Shown here one piece after another: positions 9,542 to 19,905 of a stretch of 64,000 nt of DNA. The stretch comes from Prochlorococcus sp. AG-363-A16. Lineage in GTDB: Bacteria; Cyanobacteriota; Cyanobacteriia; PCC-6307; Cyanobiaceae. The position numbers were made by a program, and so were the translations under genes. The stretch covers positions 1 to 64,000 of the forward strand of contig QCFB01000001.1 of assembly GCA_003280345.1 (NCBI GenBank), given 5' to 3'. Below the pieces are notes generated by a model. That model did not search any database, had not been told where the DNA came from, and saw only the letters and a program-made list of their open reading frames with translations. Numbering within the stretch: the first letter of the stretch is position 1; each line of letters opens with the position of its first letter.

Positions 9542-9847
9542 ATGAAAGAACAAAATCATCCTCTTTATAATATTGATCGAGAAAACATTGATCGTTTATT
9601 AGCCAAGCATTCTCCTGAAGATAGTGACCTTGTTGATTTGGCAAGGCTTCTGAATCGCTACGATGGGTTTCCAGGTGCTTCAGATTTGCATGCTGATATG
9701 GAGAAAATCTTGAAGTTTTGGGAAATTTCTCGTGAGCAGCTTAACGATCGTGCACGTGAGATCTGGGAGGGAGGTTTTAGGCCTGGGAGACAGGTTGATG
9801 ATGTACTGGGGTCTGGTTTTGATACTTCAGATGCTCAAGAAAATTAA
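9542..9847 (+). CDS. DUF3288 family protein
   Basis: This 101-residue protein matches the cyanobacterial DUF3288 pattern: a start like HPLYNIDRENIDRLL, then LARLLNRYDGFPGASDL and a helical half with WEISREQLNDRAREIW. It is soluble and acidic, with no signal peptide or membrane helix. No function is known. ATG 9542 follows the divergent ABC exporter gene by 90 bp, so the two probably share a promoter region. Confidence 0.8.
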   Translation: MKEQNHPLYNIDRENIDRLLAKHSPEDSDLVDLARLLNRYDGFPGASDLHADMEKILKFWEISREQLNDRAREIWEGGFRPGRQVDDVLGSGFDTSDAQEN

Positions 9848-9874
9848 TTTATTAATCAAAGCTTTTTTATATGC

Positions 9875-9895
9875 GCTCGCCAGTTGAGCTTTTTT
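9875..9895 (+). terminator. Weak intrinsic-terminator-like hairpin after the DUF3288 gene
   Basis: GCTC at 9875-9878 pairs with GAGC at 9886-9889 over a 7-base loop and is followed by six T residues (9890-9895). A four-base stem is weak. It overlaps a possible eight-codon reading frame (ATG 9871 to TAG 9895-9897, MRSPVELF). It may end the DUF3288 transcript or belong to the trpD leader. Confidence 0.35.
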
Positions 9896-9955
9896 AGGTG
9901 ATAGTAGATAAGTCCCCATCACCTGGCCCGGAGTGCATCGCACCCGGGCTTTTTT
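9896..9955 (+). promoter_or_regulatory. Double-hairpin leader ending in a strong terminator at the trpD start
   Basis: The first hairpin pairs AGGTGAT (9896-9902) with ATCACCT (9918-9924). The second pairs GCCCGG (9926-9931) and GTGC (9933-9936) with GCAC (9940-9943) and CCGGGC (9944-9949), with a single bulged A at 9932, and is followed by six T residues at 9950-9955. This is a textbook intrinsic terminator, but it ends only 6 bp before the trpD ATG at 9962, leaving no room for a separate downstream promoter. Either trpD is made by read-through or attenuation, or its transcript is nearly leaderless. There are no Trp codons in the short upstream frame. Confidence 0.7.
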
Positions 9956-9961
9956 CTGACA

Positions 9962-10996
9962 ATGTCTGTTGCTCTCCCTTCCTGGCCAGAAGTCTTAGAG
10001 ATGCTTTTGGAAAGGCATGACCTTGATGAGTCTTTAGCGACTGCTCTTATGAAGGCATGGCTGTCAGAGCAGTTGACACAAGTACAGACTGGTGCATTCC
10101 TAGCAGCTTTTAGAAGTAAAGGTGTTAGTGGTGTAGAACTTTCTTCTATGGCAAAAGTTTTGAGATCAGCTTGCTCTCTACCTTGCCCTATTCCTTCTAT
10201 CCCTTTGGTTGATACTTGTGGAACTGGGGGCGATGGTGCAAATACATTCAATATTTCTACTGCAGTTGCTTTTACTGCTGCAGCATGTGGTGCAAATGTC
10301 TCAAAACATGGGAACAGAAGTGCAAGTGGAAAAGTCGGCTCAGCAGATGTTCTTGAGGCGCTTGGACTTCAACTTAATGCTCCTTTGGAGAAAGTCGTAA
10401 ATGCAGTTTCCAAGACAAACGTTACTTTTCTTTTTGCACCTTCTTGGCATCCTTCTCTTGTAAATTTGGCTCCTTTAAGAAAAAGTCTTGGTGTTAGAAC
10501 CGTTTTTAATCTTTTAGGTCCGCTAGTAAATCCTTTAAGACCTATGTCTCAGGTCTTAGGAGTTGCAAGGCCTGAGTTGATAGATCCAATGGCCAAAGCT
10601 TTACAAGATCTTGGTTTGAAGCGTGCTGTTGTTGTTCACGGCGCTGGAGGATTAGATGAAGCTTCTCTTGAAGGCCCTAATGAGATGAGATTCCTCGAAA
10701 GTGGTCAACTAACAAAATCTTTTATTGATCCTTCTGATTTAGGTCTCACTACTGCTCATACAGATTCTCTAAAGGGTGGCGACTTATCAGAAAACAAAGA
10801 AATTCTTTCTTCGGTTTTGAAAGGTAAAGGAACAAAACCTCAGCTTGACGTGGTTGCTTTTAATACAGCTTTGGTTTTGTGGGCAGCAGGGATACAAGAT
10901 GATATTCAGTTGGGAGTGGCTTCAGCTTTAAATTGTCTTGAAGAAGGACTGCCCTGGCAAAGGTTGGTTGATCTTAGAAATGCTCTTAATTCTTAG
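9962..10996 (+). CDS. trpD: Anthranilate phosphoribosyltransferase
   Basis: TrpD transfers phosphoribose from PRPP to anthranilate, the second step of tryptophan synthesis. The PRPP-binding motif [14 protein letters not shown] lies near residues 83-96, followed by [21 protein letters not shown] and NLLGPLVNP. The 344-residue length is standard. ATG 9962 gives the normal N-terminus, so the terminator-like hairpin ending at 9955 really does abut the start. The next gene in the same direction is carA, 42 bp downstream. Confidence 0.95.
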   Translation: MSVALPSWPEVLEMLLERHDLDESLATALMKAWLSEQLTQVQTGAFLAAFRSKGVSGVELSSMAKVLRSACSLPCPIPSIPLVDTCGTGGDGANTFNISTAVAFTAAACGANVSKHGNRSASGKVGSADVLEALGLQLNAPLEKVVNAVSKTNVTFLFAPSWHPSLVNLAPLRKSLGVRTVFNLLGPLVNPLRPMSQVLGVARPELIDPMAKALQDLGLKRAVVVHGAGGLDEASLEGPNEMRFLESGQLTKSFIDPSDLGLTTAHTDSLKGGDLSENKEILSSVLKGKGTKPQLDVVAFNTALVLWAAGIQDDIQLGVASALNCLEEGLPWQRLVDLRNALNS

Positions 10997-11038
10997 AAGC
11001 ATTAGAAAAATGCATTTGTATTTGTTGGACTTTTAATT

Positions 11039-12181
11039 ATGAATGGCTTCATTAATGACAAAGCTATTCTTGTTTTGGCTGATGGGACCCTTTTGGAGGG
11101 AATGGCCTTTGGATACAGCGGGACTGTTTTTGGTGAAGTCGTTTTTAATACAGGAATCACTGGTTACCAGGAAGTCCTAACAGACCCAAGCTACTTCGGG
11201 CAATTGGTTACTTTTACTTATCCCGAACTTGGAAATACTGGGGTGAATCCAAATGATCAAGAGGCTTCTAAACCCTTTGTTAGAGGCATGATTGTTCGTC
11301 AAGTCTGTTCAAGATCAAGTAATTGGCGTAGTAATCAGTCAATTCAGAGTTGGCTTGAACAAGAGAAAATTGTTGGTATTAGCGGAGTTGACACTAGAGC
11401 ACTTGTAAGGCATCTAAGGGAGTATGGATCAATCAATGGTGTTATTAGTACTGAAAAAGAAGCATCTCCTAAAAAATTATTAGAGATACTTAAGCAGACT
11501 CCATTGATGGAAGGTCTGAACTTGGCAGATGAAGTCAGTACTAAATTTCCATACAAATGGGATACAACATGTCCAATTGATTTTGATCAACGTTTAAAGA
11601 CTCATAAAGGTTCTCCTTACAAGGTTGTTGCAATTGATTTCGGTCTTAAAAAGTCAATTCTTGAACGTTTAGTTGCGCATGGATGCGAAATCAATGTAGT
11701 TCCCGCTAATTCTGACTTTGCAAAGGTTCTTAGTTTTAACCCTGAAGGAGTATTCCTTTCTAATGGTCCTGGAGACCCAGCTGCTGTTACTGGAGGTATA
11801 TCTCTTGCTAGAGAATTAATTCAACAAACAGATCTCCCGATTTTTGGAATTTGCTTAGGACATCAGATCCTTGGTCTGGCTCTTGGGGGGAGAACTTTTA
11901 AGTTGTCTTATGGGCATAGGGGGTTAAACCATCCCTGCGGGACTAATGGGCGACTGGAGATTACAAGTCAGAACCACGGTTTTGCTTTGGATTCAGAATC
12001 TTTGCCCAGAGAAACGGTAGAAGTTACTCATCTCAACCTTAATGACAGAACTGTTGCAGGAATAGCTATTCGTGACAAGCCAATTTTTGGAGTGCAATAT
12101 CACCCAGAAGCCAGTCCAGGGCCACATGATGCTGATCATCACTTTGCACGTTTTGTTGCTCTGATGGCAGAACGACGCTAA
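11039..12181 (+). CDS. carA: Carbamoyl-phosphate synthase small (glutaminase) subunit
   Basis: CarA hydrolyses glutamine and passes ammonia to CarB to make carbamoyl phosphate for pyrimidines and arginine. The N-terminal CarA domain contains [17 protein letters not shown]. The C-terminal class I amidotransferase has the nucleophile in FGICLGHQ (Cys about 273) and the HPE of [10 protein letters not shown] near 356. The length of 380 is normal. carB is not in this window. Confidence 0.95.
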   Translation: MNGFINDKAILVLADGTLLEGMAFGYSGTVFGEVVFNTGITGYQEVLTDPSYFGQLVTFTYPELGNTGVNPNDQEASKPFVRGMIVRQVCSRSSNWRSNQSIQSWLEQEKIVGISGVDTRALVRHLREYGSINGVISTEKEASPKKLLEILKQTPLMEGLNLADEVSTKFPYKWDTTCPIDFDQRLKTHKGSPYKVVAIDFGLKKSILERLVAHGCEINVVPANSDFAKVLSFNPEGVFLSNGPGDPAAVTGGISLARELIQQTDLPIFGICLGHQILGLALGGRTFKLSYGHRGLNHPCGTNGRLEITSQNHGFALDSESLPRETVEVTHLNLNDRTVAGIAIRDKPIFGVQYHPEASPGPHDADHHFARFVALMAERR

Positions 12182-12262
12182 TCGTGGAATAGTTCGCGGG
12201 TTATAACTACACTTCATCAGATTGCACTATGGGGGATTGATCTCATAACCGAACTGCAGCGA

Positions 12263-12610
12263 TTGACCGTTTCTCTCAGAGGTGGTTTCGAAAGGCGTAA
12301 AGGCTGTCTGGTTTTTCATTTCACTGGACAGCTTGATGCTTATTCAGAAAAGCACTTCATGACTTATGTAAATGATGTACTTAAGGCGAACCTCTTATCT
12401 GTCGTCATTGATCTATCAAACATCGATTTTCTTGACTCCTCTGGCCTTGGTGCAATGGTTCAAATAGCAAAGCAGTGCAATGGATCTAAACGCTCTTTTA
12501 TTGTTGTAGGCAATGCCAGAGTTGTTCAAACAATCAAACTTGTTCGACTAGAGGAATTTCTTAATTTGGTTCCTGATCTGGCAACTGCTCTAAATCGGCT
12601 AGCCGCTTGA
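12263..12610 (+). CDS. STAS-domain anti-sigma factor antagonist
   Basis: A 115-residue single STAS domain of the SpoIIAA/RsbV type. LVFHFTGQLDAYS is the first strand, and VVIDLSNIDFLDSSGLGAMV carries the serine of DSSG that HPK-like anti-sigma kinases phosphorylate. The start is TTG 12263; no ATG fits upstream in frame. The stop overlaps the TTG start of the next gene by 4 bp, so the two are co-translated. A kinase of the matching type is encoded at 41150-41590, suggesting but not proving a partner-switching pair. Confidence 0.82.
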   Translation: MTVSLRGGFERRKGCLVFHFTGQLDAYSEKHFMTYVNDVLKANLLSVVIDLSNIDFLDSSGLGAMVQIAKQCNGSKRSFIVVGNARVVQTIKLVRLEEFLNLVPDLATALNRLAA

Positions 12611-13014
12611 CCAATTGGATACGCTCTCAATCTAAAATAGATGTCCCTGACGATCTGGGGCCATTACAATTAGCTTGGTTAGGTGATGCCGTTTGGGAAA
12701 TGCATCACCGATTAAGACATTGCCGTAAACCAGGTCGTTCTAAGGACTTACATAATTCTGTTGTTTCTGAAGTTAAGGCTGAAGCTCAATCGGAGGCTCT
12801 TGGATGTTTAGAGCCCTTCCTTTCAGAAATAGAACAAGATTTAGTACGACGCGGACGTAATAAAGCCGGGAGAGGACCACGTACTTGTCAACCAGTAGTT
12901 TATGGAAGAGCAACAGGGTTTGAGACAATGATTGGGTGGCTCTTTTTAAAGAATCCTGCGCGACTTGCGCAATTATTGGATCGACTGGAGAAGACCGAAC
13001 GTAAACCCTTATAG
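12607..13014 (+). CDS. mrnC: Mini-ribonuclease III
   Basis: The 135 residues match Mini-III: an RNase III catalytic domain without a double-stranded RNA-binding domain. Marks are LAWLGDAVWEMHHRLRH near residue 24, and the downstream RRGRNKAGR and YGRATGFETMIGWLFL, which holds the second acidic site. In Bacillus the enzyme trims 23S rRNA precursors. The TTG start overlaps the STAS stop (TTGA). The following gene encodes an rRNA methyltransferase, so this is a ribosome-maturation cluster. Confidence 0.88.
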   Translation: MTNWIRSQSKIDVPDDLGPLQLAWLGDAVWEMHHRLRHCRKPGRSKDLHNSVVSEVKAEAQSEALGCLEPFLSEIEQDLVRRGRNKAGRGPRTCQPVVYGRATGFETMIGWLFLKNPARLAQLLDRLEKTERKPL

Positions 13015-13024
13015 GCTTTGCTCA

Positions 13025-14452
13025 ATGAGCTCCCGCTTTAATCGTAGTTCTCGGAAAACATCTCGATCTGGCGGGAGAAGAACTGTTCCTAATGAACCAA
13101 AATTTGGAGGTAAGTCATCGAAAAGTAATAGAACAAGGATAGGTAGAGATGGCTATCGCCCCAAGAGTGACAGGGATGAGAATGAAGAATCAAAGGAAGG
13201 TTTTTATTCTTTGAAGAATCAACGAGGTCGATTTTCTCGGTTTGGTGGAGAGAGCAAATCATCCCCTCAATTTCGATCTGTTTCCAGGGCAAATTCAAGT
13301 AACTTTGAAAAACCAGAACGTAGTTCAAGTTCAAGATCGAGAGAGTCAATTCAGCCAAGACGGATTGATCGGAGAGGCAGAACTTTTTATGACACTCCAA
13401 AAATAGATCCCTACAAGACAAAAAATCTTGAAGAGAAACCTCTTTCAGAAATACATAATTTTGGACCAGACAACCGGAATGATCTTTTATGGGGAAGACA
13501 TACAACTCAGGCCGCACTCGAGTCAGGTCGACCTATTCATCGAATTTGGTGCACCCCTGAATTGAGGTCTTCACAACGATTCCTTCAACTTTTGCGAGAA
13601 GCTAAGTCTTCTGGTGTTCTTGTGGAGGAGGTTACCTGGGCGCGTTTGGGACAACTAACTACTGGTGCTGTACATCAAGGAATCGTTTTACAAATTGCCG
13701 AGGCTGAGACTCTTGACTTGAAGACTTTGATTGAAGGGTGTAAGAGTTTCGGAGAAGCTTCCTTATTGGTTGCTTTAGATGGCCTTACAGATCCTCAAAA
13801 CTTAGGAGCAATTGTTAGGTCTGCGGAGGCTTTGGGAGCGCATGGTTTGGTTTTGCCTCAAAGACGAAGTGCTGGCCTTACTGGTTCAGTTGCAAAAGTA
13901 GCTGCGGGAGCATTGGAGCATCTACCGGTTGCTCGTGTAGTAAATCTGAATCGCTCATTAGAAGAATTAAAGCTTGCCGGTTACAAAGTTATTGGCCTTG
14001 CTGAGGAAGGGGATGTCACGCTGCCTGAAGTGGACCTAGAAGGACCTGTTGTTGTTGTCACAGGTTCTGAAGAGAAGGGTATTTCTTTGGTTACAAGGAG
14101 GCATTGTGATCATTTGGTGAGGATTCCATTGCGTGGAGTTACTACAAGCCTTAATGCATCCGTCGCGACCGCATTATGTCTATATGAGATTGCTCGTGGT
14201 GGTTGGATGAAGGGCCTTTCTGGGCAAGCTCCATCTCCAAGAATTGTTCGTGCAAAATGTGTTCCAAATATTGATGAAACTCAAAAGATGGATTTGGGTG
14301 AAGAAGTTAATTCGAATAATGACTTACTTCAAAAAGTCTCAAAGGATTCGATTGCTCAGGGTGGCTCAATGAATTCCCCTCAGCTTGAGAATGCCATTGA
14401 TTTGGATGCCCAGACCGAAAAAAATTCTTTCGAAAATAGCGTTCAACTTTGA
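13025..14452 (+). CDS. rlmB: SpoU/TrmH-family 23S rRNA 2'-O-methyltransferase with low-complexity tails
   Basis: The catalytic SpoU part spans about residues 150-385: a substrate-binding domain starting LLWGRHTTQAALESG, motif 1 DGLTDPQNLGAIVRSAEALGA near 249, motif 2 VVTGSEEKGIS near 342, and motif 3 IPLRGVTTSLNASVATALC near 365. It has an N-terminal Arg/Ser/Lys-rich tail of about 140 residues and an acidic C-terminal tail of about 85. ATG 13025 follows the Mini-III stop by 10 bp. The tails resemble disordered RNA-binding extensions. The exact modified base (Gm2251 in E. coli RlmB) is inferred. Confidence 0.85.
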   Translation: MSSRFNRSSRKTSRSGGRRTVPNEPKFGGKSSKSNRTRIGRDGYRPKSDRDENEESKEGFYSLKNQRGRFSRFGGESKSSPQFRSVSRANSSNFEKPERSSSSRSRESIQPRRIDRRGRTFYDTPKIDPYKTKNLEEKPLSEIHNFGPDNRNDLLWGRHTTQAALESGRPIHRIWCTPELRSSQRFLQLLREAKSSGVLVEEVTWARLGQLTTGAVHQGIVLQIAEAETLDLKTLIEGCKSFGEASLLVALDGLTDPQNLGAIVRSAEALGAHGLVLPQRRSAGLTGSVAKVAAGALEHLPVARVVNLNRSLEELKLAGYKVIGLAEEGDVTLPEVDLEGPVVVVTGSEEKGISLVTRRHCDHLVRIPLRGVTTSLNASVATALCLYEIARGGWMKGLSGQAPSPRIVRAKCVPNIDETQKMDLGEEVNSNNDLLQKVSKDSIAQGGSMNSPQLENAIDLDAQTEKNSFENSVQL

Positions 14453-14543
14453 AAAATAATTTCGCCAAAGGTCAGTTAATCAAATTTTTCAACTATCAAA
14501 ACATCAACAAGAAGGCAGAATAGAAAAACATGCTTCTTTTTTT

Positions 14544-14774
14544 ATGGGCCCAATAAGGGCGCTTCGCAGCTTGGGAAATATCCTTGGCCTGGCTTGGTGG
14601 GCACGGGTAGAGACTATGGATCCTAATGTCACTTATTGGTTTGGTCCTTTCCTTACCCGAAAAGGTTTAAAGGTAAATCTTTCCTTCTTTTTGCAAGACC
14701 TTTCTATTGAAGGTTCTCAGTCAATCAGCCATAAATTGCTTCGGTGTCGGCGTAGCGAACCACTCACGAAATAG
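14544..14774 (+). CDS. DUF1816 small protein (phycobilisome-linker-like)
   Basis: The 76 residues match the DUF1816 pattern: MGPIRALRSLGNILGLAWWARVET at the start, then TYWFGPFLTRKGL, and an end like RCRRSEPLT. The fold is related to the CpcD/FNR-linker domain that caps phycobilisome rods. No other phycobilisome gene is visible here, so the function in this organism is unclear. ATG 14544 matches the family start. Confidence 0.75.
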   Translation: MGPIRALRSLGNILGLAWWARVETMDPNVTYWFGPFLTRKGLKVNLSFFLQDLSIEGSQSISHKLLRCRRSEPLTK

Positions 14775-14828
14775 TTTTAAGAATCGCCCAGTACTGATAG
14801 CGTCTGTTTTGTATATCGCTCCAATTTG

Positions 14829-16292
14829 ATGGCTATCGCCGAATGGCGTCAGCAATTACAGCTCGGAAAGGTATCTGCCAGAGAGCTAGTTGACCAGCAA
14901 CTTGAACGTATTAATGAAGTTGATCAAAAACTTCATGCATTTTTGGATGTAACTGTAGAAAGGGCCTACGCAGATGCCGACCGTATTGATGAGGCTCGTT
15001 TGGCAGGTGATTCGTTGCCGCCTCTTGCAGGCGTGCCTTTGGCGATTAAGGACAACCTTTGCACTAAAGGAATTAATACGACTTGTTCAAGTCGTATGCT
15101 TCAAAATTTTGTTCCTCCTTACGAGTCAACTGTTACTGAAAGACTTTGGAACTCAGGTGCTGTTTTGATAGGAAAAACAAATCTCGATGAGTTTGCAATG
15201 GGCAGCTCTACTGAGACATCAGCATTCGGAACTACTTTTAATCCTTGGAATACTTCTAAAGTTCCTGGAGGGAGTTCTGGTGGAAGTGCAGCGGCAGTGG
15301 CTGCTGGTGAATGCATGGCTGCCTTAGGCTCTGATACTGGAGGGTCTATTAGACAGCCAGCTTCTTTTTGTGGTGTTGTTGGTCTTAAACCTACATACGG
15401 AAGAGTAAGTCGATGGGGCCTTGTCGCTTTTGCTAGTTCATTAGATCAAGTTGGGCCTTTCGCAAATTGTGTAGCCGATGCAGCAGAGATTTTGCAAGTG
15501 ATAGCAGGGCCAGATGCACGCGATTCTACTTGTTTAAAGGCTTCCGTTCCTGACTATCTATCTTCTCTTTCTCAACCCCTTAATGGAATTCGAGTTGGTT
15601 TGATTAGTGAATGTTTTGATCAAAAAGGTCTTCAAACTGAGGTGAAAAAATCTGTTTTATCTGCAGCAGATCAACTTAAGAATTTAGGAGCAGAAATTCA
15701 AGAGATTAGTTGTCCTCGATTCAATGATGGAATTGCCACTTATTACGTAATTGCTCCTTCCGAGGCTTCTGCAAATTTGGCTCGTTATGACGGAGTCAAG
15801 TATGGCTTCAGAGCAAAAGAATTTGAAAGCCTTTCTTCTATGACTTCATGTACGCGATCTCAAGGTTTTGGGAAGGAAGTTCAGCGGCGAATATTGATTG
15901 GGACTTATGCCCTTTCTGCTGGATATGTTGATGCGTATTACAAAAAAGCGCAACAAGTCAGGACGCTAATCCGACGTGATTTCGAAAGTGCTTTCCAGAA
16001 AGTAGATGTGTTACTAACTCCGACAGCCCCAACAACGGCCTTCGAGGCAGGAACACATGCAGATAATCCACTTTCGATGTATCTCTCAGATCTTCTAACG
16101 ATTCCTGCGAATTTGGCCGGACTTCCAGCAATTAGTTTGCCATGTGGTTTTGATGAGTCTGGAATGCCAATCGGGATGCAACTCATCTCTAATGTTTTAG
16201 AAGAATCGCGTCTTTTGCAGGTTGCCTATCAATTTGAACAAGCGTCCTCTGTAATGGAAACAGCACCTGGAGGCCATTGCATTCCTTTTTAG
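14829..16292 (+). CDS. gatA: Aspartyl/glutamyl-tRNA amidotransferase subunit A
   Basis: GatA supplies ammonia from glutamine for converting Glu-tRNA(Gln) to Gln-tRNA(Gln). The amidase signature is visible: lysine in GVPLAIKDN near residue 74, and the Ser-Ser pair in [13 protein letters not shown] (about 149-161) and [15 protein letters not shown] (about 166-180). The 487-residue length is normal. The TTG at 14826 just before the ATG is unlikely to be the start. Confidence 0.95.
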   Translation: MAIAEWRQQLQLGKVSARELVDQQLERINEVDQKLHAFLDVTVERAYADADRIDEARLAGDSLPPLAGVPLAIKDNLCTKGINTTCSSRMLQNFVPPYESTVTERLWNSGAVLIGKTNLDEFAMGSSTETSAFGTTFNPWNTSKVPGGSSGGSAAAVAAGECMAALGSDTGGSIRQPASFCGVVGLKPTYGRVSRWGLVAFASSLDQVGPFANCVADAAEILQVIAGPDARDSTCLKASVPDYLSSLSQPLNGIRVGLISECFDQKGLQTEVKKSVLSAADQLKNLGAEIQEISCPRFNDGIATYYVIAPSEASANLARYDGVKYGFRAKEFESLSSMTSCTRSQGFGKEVQRRILIGTYALSAGYVDAYYKKAQQVRTLIRRDFESAFQKVDVLLTPTAPTTAFEAGTHADNPLSMYLSDLLTIPANLAGLPAISLPCGFDESGMPIGMQLISNVLEESRLLQVAYQFEQASSVMETAPGGHCIPF

Positions 16293-16364
16293 CTTTAAGC
16301 GCTGTATGTAGTGTTTGATTGCTGAAGCTACTCTTTATCTTGTGCTTTCGCTTATTCTGGTTGC

Positions 16365-19300
16365 ATGGGATTTGTTCCTCTTCATAACCACAGCGACTAC
16401 AGCCTTCTTGATGGAGCTAGTCAGTTGCCCAAGATGGTGGCTCGGGCTAAGGAGCTTGGCTTCCCTGCACTTGCGTTAACTGACCATGGAGTGATGTATG
16501 GCGCAATTGAGCTTCTAAAGCTTTGTAATTCAGCAGGTATAAAGCCAATTATTGGCAATGAAATGTACGTGATTAATGGGTCAGTTGATGACCCACAAAA
16601 GAAAAAAGAGCGAAGGTATCATTTGGTAGTTCTTGCTAAGAATTCAGTTGGATATAAAAACCTTGTAAAGCTCACAACTATTAGCCATTTGAGAGGGATG
16701 AGAGGACGTGGGATCTTCTCTAGGGCTTGTATTGACAAAGAGACTTTGTTGAATCATCGCGAAGGCTTGTTAATTGCTTCAGCATGTCTTGGAGGAGAAA
16801 TACCACAAGCGATATTGCGAGGTCGTAATGATGTAGCTAGGGATGTGGCCAGGTGGTATCAAAACGCTTTTGGAGATGATTTTTATCTCGAGATTCAAGA
16901 CCATGGATCGCTGGAAGACCGGATAGTAAATGTTGAAATTTGTCGAATTGCTAATGAGCTAGATATTGATGTTATTGCTACAAATGATGCTCACTATTTA
17001 ACTAAAAATGATGTGGAAGCCCATGATGCTCTTCTATGTGTACTTACAGGAAAATTAATTAGTGAAGAGAAACGACTTAGATATACGGGGACAGAATATA
17101 TTAAGTCAGTTGATGAAATGTCTAAACTTTTTGCAGATCACTTAAAAGAAGAAACTATTCAAAAGGCTATTTCAAATACACTTTTAGTTGCGGACAAAGT
17201 GGAGGAGTATTCAATACTTGGAACATATCAGATGCCTAGGTTCCCAGTCCCGGAAGGATATGATTCAGTTAGTTACTTGTTGCATGTAGCTGAAAAAGGT
17301 TTGTTAGAAAGACTTGAACTTTCAAATGTAGATTTGATTGAGAATGAATACCGGGAGAGACTTTCTTATGAGATTGATGTGATTGATCAAATGGGTTTCC
17401 CAACTTACTTTTTAGTAGTTTGGGATTATATTCGTTTTGCCAGAGAACAATCTATTCCTGTGGGTCCTGGAAGAGGATCGGCAGCAGGATCTTTAGTTGC
17501 GTATGCATTGCAGATAACTAATATTGACCCTGTTAAGAACGGATTACTTTTTGAAAGATTTTTAAACCCAGAGAGAAAATCTATGCCTGATATAGATACT
17601 GATTTTTGTATTGAAAGGAGAGGTGAAGTTATTGATTATGTAACTAGTCGTTATGGAGAAGATAAGGTTGCTCAAATTATTACTTTTAATAGGATGACAT
17701 CTAAAGCTGTCTTGAAAGATGTTGCACGTGTACTTGATATTCCATATGGTGATGCTGACCGATTGGCAAAATTAATCCCTGTTGTGAGAGGGAAGCCTGC
17801 AAATCTTTCGGAAATGATTAGTAAGGAAACTCCTAATCAAGAATTTAGAAAAAAATATGAGAATGATCCTACTGTAACTAAATGGGTTGATATGGCTATT
17901 CGTATTGAGGGAACTAATAAAACCTTTGGTGTTCATGCAGCTGGTGTAGTTATCGCTGCAGAACCACTTGATCAGTTAGTGCCTTTGCAGAGGAACAATG
18001 ATGGCCAAATTATCACTCAATATTTCATGGAAGATGTTGAGTCTATGGGCCTATTGAAAATGGATTTTCTTGGACTTAGAAACTTAACCATGATAGAAAA
18101 AGCGATTCAACTTGTAGAACAGAGCATTGGTGAGCGTATTGATCCTGACAACCTTCCATTAGAAGATAACAAAACATATGATTTACTTTCTAGAGGAGAT
18201 CTTGAGGGGGTTTTTCAACTCGAATCAAGTGGAATGCGTCAAATTGTTAGAGACTTACGCCCCTCTTCATTAGAAGATATTTCTTCTATTTTAGCTCTTT
18301 ATAGACCAGGTCCATTAGATGCAGGACTTATACCTAAATTTATAAATCGCAAACATGGCCGTGAAGCTATTGACTTTGCACATTCGTCTTTAGAACCAAT
18401 CCTTAGTGAAACATATGGGATTATGGTTTATCAAGAACAGATTATGAAAATTGCACAAGATCTTGCAGGATATTCATTAGGCGAAGCCGATTTATTGCGA
18501 AGGGCTATGGGTAAAAAGAAGGTCTCAGAAATGCAAAAACATCGAAGTATTTTTATAAATGGGGCCACTAATAAAGGGGTTGACTCTGGCTTGGCTAATG
18601 ATCTATTTGATCAAATGGTTCTGTTTGCAGAGTATTGTTTTAATAAAAGTCATTCTACTGCATATGGGGCAGTTACTTTTCAAACAGCTTATTTAAAAGC
18701 TCATTACCCAGTTGCATATATGGCAGCATTGTTAACTGTAAATTCAGGATCTAGTGACAAAGTGCAACGCTATATATCTAATTGCAATTCGATGGGGATT
18801 GAGGTTATTTCTCCAGATATTAATGCTTCAGGTATAGACTTTACTCCTGTAGGTAACAAGATACTTTTTGGACTCTCAGCTATAAGAAATTTAGGAGAAA
18901 CAGCTATTAGACAACTTATTACTTCTAGAGAAAATGAAGGGAATTTCGTTTCTTTGGCTGATATTTGTGATCGCTTACCCACTAATGCTCTTAATAGGAG
19001 GGGGCTGGAGTCTTTGATTCATTGTGGGGCTCTTGATGGAATAGATCCTGATTCAAATCGCGCTCAATTAATTTCTGATCTTGATCTGATTATTGATTGG
19101 GCCTCCTCTCGAGCACGTGATCGAATTAGTGGTCAGGGAAATTTATTTGATTTATCTGTACAAAACAATGATGAAAGTCAAAATAACGCTGATTTAAGTA
19201 CTGCTCCAAAAGCTCCTAAGGTTGCTGACTATTCACCTACTGAAAAACTTAAGTTAGAGAAAGAGTTGGTTGGCTTTTATCTTTCAGATCATCCTCTTAA

Positions 19301-19886
19301 ACAGCTTTCTTTACCGGCAAAGCTTATAGCCCCTATAGGACTGGGAAGTATTGAAGAACTCCCTGACAAGTCGAAAGTGAGTGTAATTGCAATGATCTCT
19401 GAGATGCGTCAAGTAACTACCCGTAAAGGTGATCGAATGGCTATCCTTCAGATTGAGGACCTTACCGGTAGTTGTGAGGCTGTTGTGTTCCCTAAGAGTT
19501 ATGCACGACTTTCTGATCATCTCGTAGGGGAAGCACGTCTATTGATTTGGGCTTCAGTAGACCGTAGGGATGATCGAGTTCAGTTAATAGTTGATGATTG
19601 TCGTGCGATAGATGATCTCAGACTTTTGTTGGTTGAATTATTGCCGGATCAAGCAACCGACATTGAGATACAACATCGATTGAGAGAATGTTTATATCAG
19701 AATCGTCCAGCTAAAGATGAGTTTGGTGTACGTGTACCGGTTGTTGCTGCCCTTAGAGACGGAAGTAGTGTTCGTTATGTCCGTTTGGGACATCAGTTTT
19801 GTGTTCGTGATACCAATGAAGCAGTCAACTCTTTAAAACAACTATCATTTAAGGCTAGTTGTAGTGAAAGCTTATTGGTTGGTTGA
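16365..19886 (+). CDS. dnaE: DNA polymerase III alpha subunit
   Basis: The replicative polymerase catalytic subunit, 1173 residues. An N-terminal PHP domain begins [16 protein letters not shown]. The palm catalytic aspartates are in [14 protein letters not shown] near residue 408. Helix-hairpin-helix and OB-fold regions occupy the last 350 residues (for example [19 protein letters not shown] near 1025). The sequence is uninterrupted. Confidence 0.96.
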   Translation: MGFVPLHNHSDYSLLDGASQLPKMVARAKELGFPALALTDHGVMYGAIELLKLCNSAGIKPIIGNEMYVINGSVDDPQKKKERRYHLVVLAKNSVGYKNLVKLTTISHLRGMRGRGIFSRACIDKETLLNHREGLLIASACLGGEIPQAILRGRNDVARDVARWYQNAFGDDFYLEIQDHGSLEDRIVNVEICRIANELDIDVIATNDAHYLTKNDVEAHDALLCVLTGKLISEEKRLRYTGTEYIKSVDEMSKLFADHLKEETIQKAISNTLLVADKVEEYSILGTYQMPRFPVPEGYDSVSYLLHVAEKGLLERLELSNVDLIENEYRERLSYEIDVIDQMGFPTYFLVVWDYIRFAREQSIPVGPGRGSAAGSLVAYALQITNIDPVKNGLLFERFLNPERKSMPDIDTDFCIERRGEVIDYVTSRYGEDKVAQIITFNRMTSKAVLKDVARVLDIPYGDADRLAKLIPVVRGKPANLSEMISKETPNQEFRKKYENDPTVTKWVDMAIRIEGTNKTFGVHAAGVVIAAEPLDQLVPLQRNNDGQIITQYFMEDVESMGLLKMDFLGLRNLTMIEKAIQLVEQSIGERIDPDNLPLEDNKTYDLLSRGDLEGVFQLESSGMRQIVRDLRPSSLEDISSILALYRPGPLDAGLIPKFINRKHGREAIDFAHSSLEPILSETYGIMVYQEQIMKIAQDLAGYSLGEADLLRRAMGKKKVSEMQKHRSIFINGATNKGVDSGLANDLFDQMVLFAEYCFNKSHSTAYGAVTFQTAYLKAHYPVAYMAALLTVNSGSSDKVQRYISNCNSMGIEVISPDINASGIDFTPVGNKILFGLSAIRNLGETAIRQLITSRENEGNFVSLADICDRLPTNALNRRGLESLIHCGALDGIDPDSNRAQLISDLDLIIDWASSRARDRISGQGNLFDLSVQNNDESQNNADLSTAPKAPKVADYSPTEKLKLEKELVGFYLSDHPLKQLSLPAKLIAPIGLGSIEELPDKSKVSVIAMISEMRQVTTRKGDRMAILQIEDLTGSCEAVVFPKSYARLSDHLVGEARLLIWASVDRRDDRVQLIVDDCRAIDDLRLLLVELLPDQATDIEIQHRLRECLYQNRPAKDEFGVRVPVVAALRDGSSVRYVRLGHQFCVRDTNEAVNSLKQLSFKASCSESLLVG

Positions 19887-19905
19887 TAAAGAAGAAGTTT
19901 TTAAG

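Noticed and set aside
13089-13517. 142-residue frame on the minus strand
   Set aside because: Antisense to the Arg/Ser-rich tail of the rRNA methyltransferase; low-complexity codons on one strand open long frames on the other.
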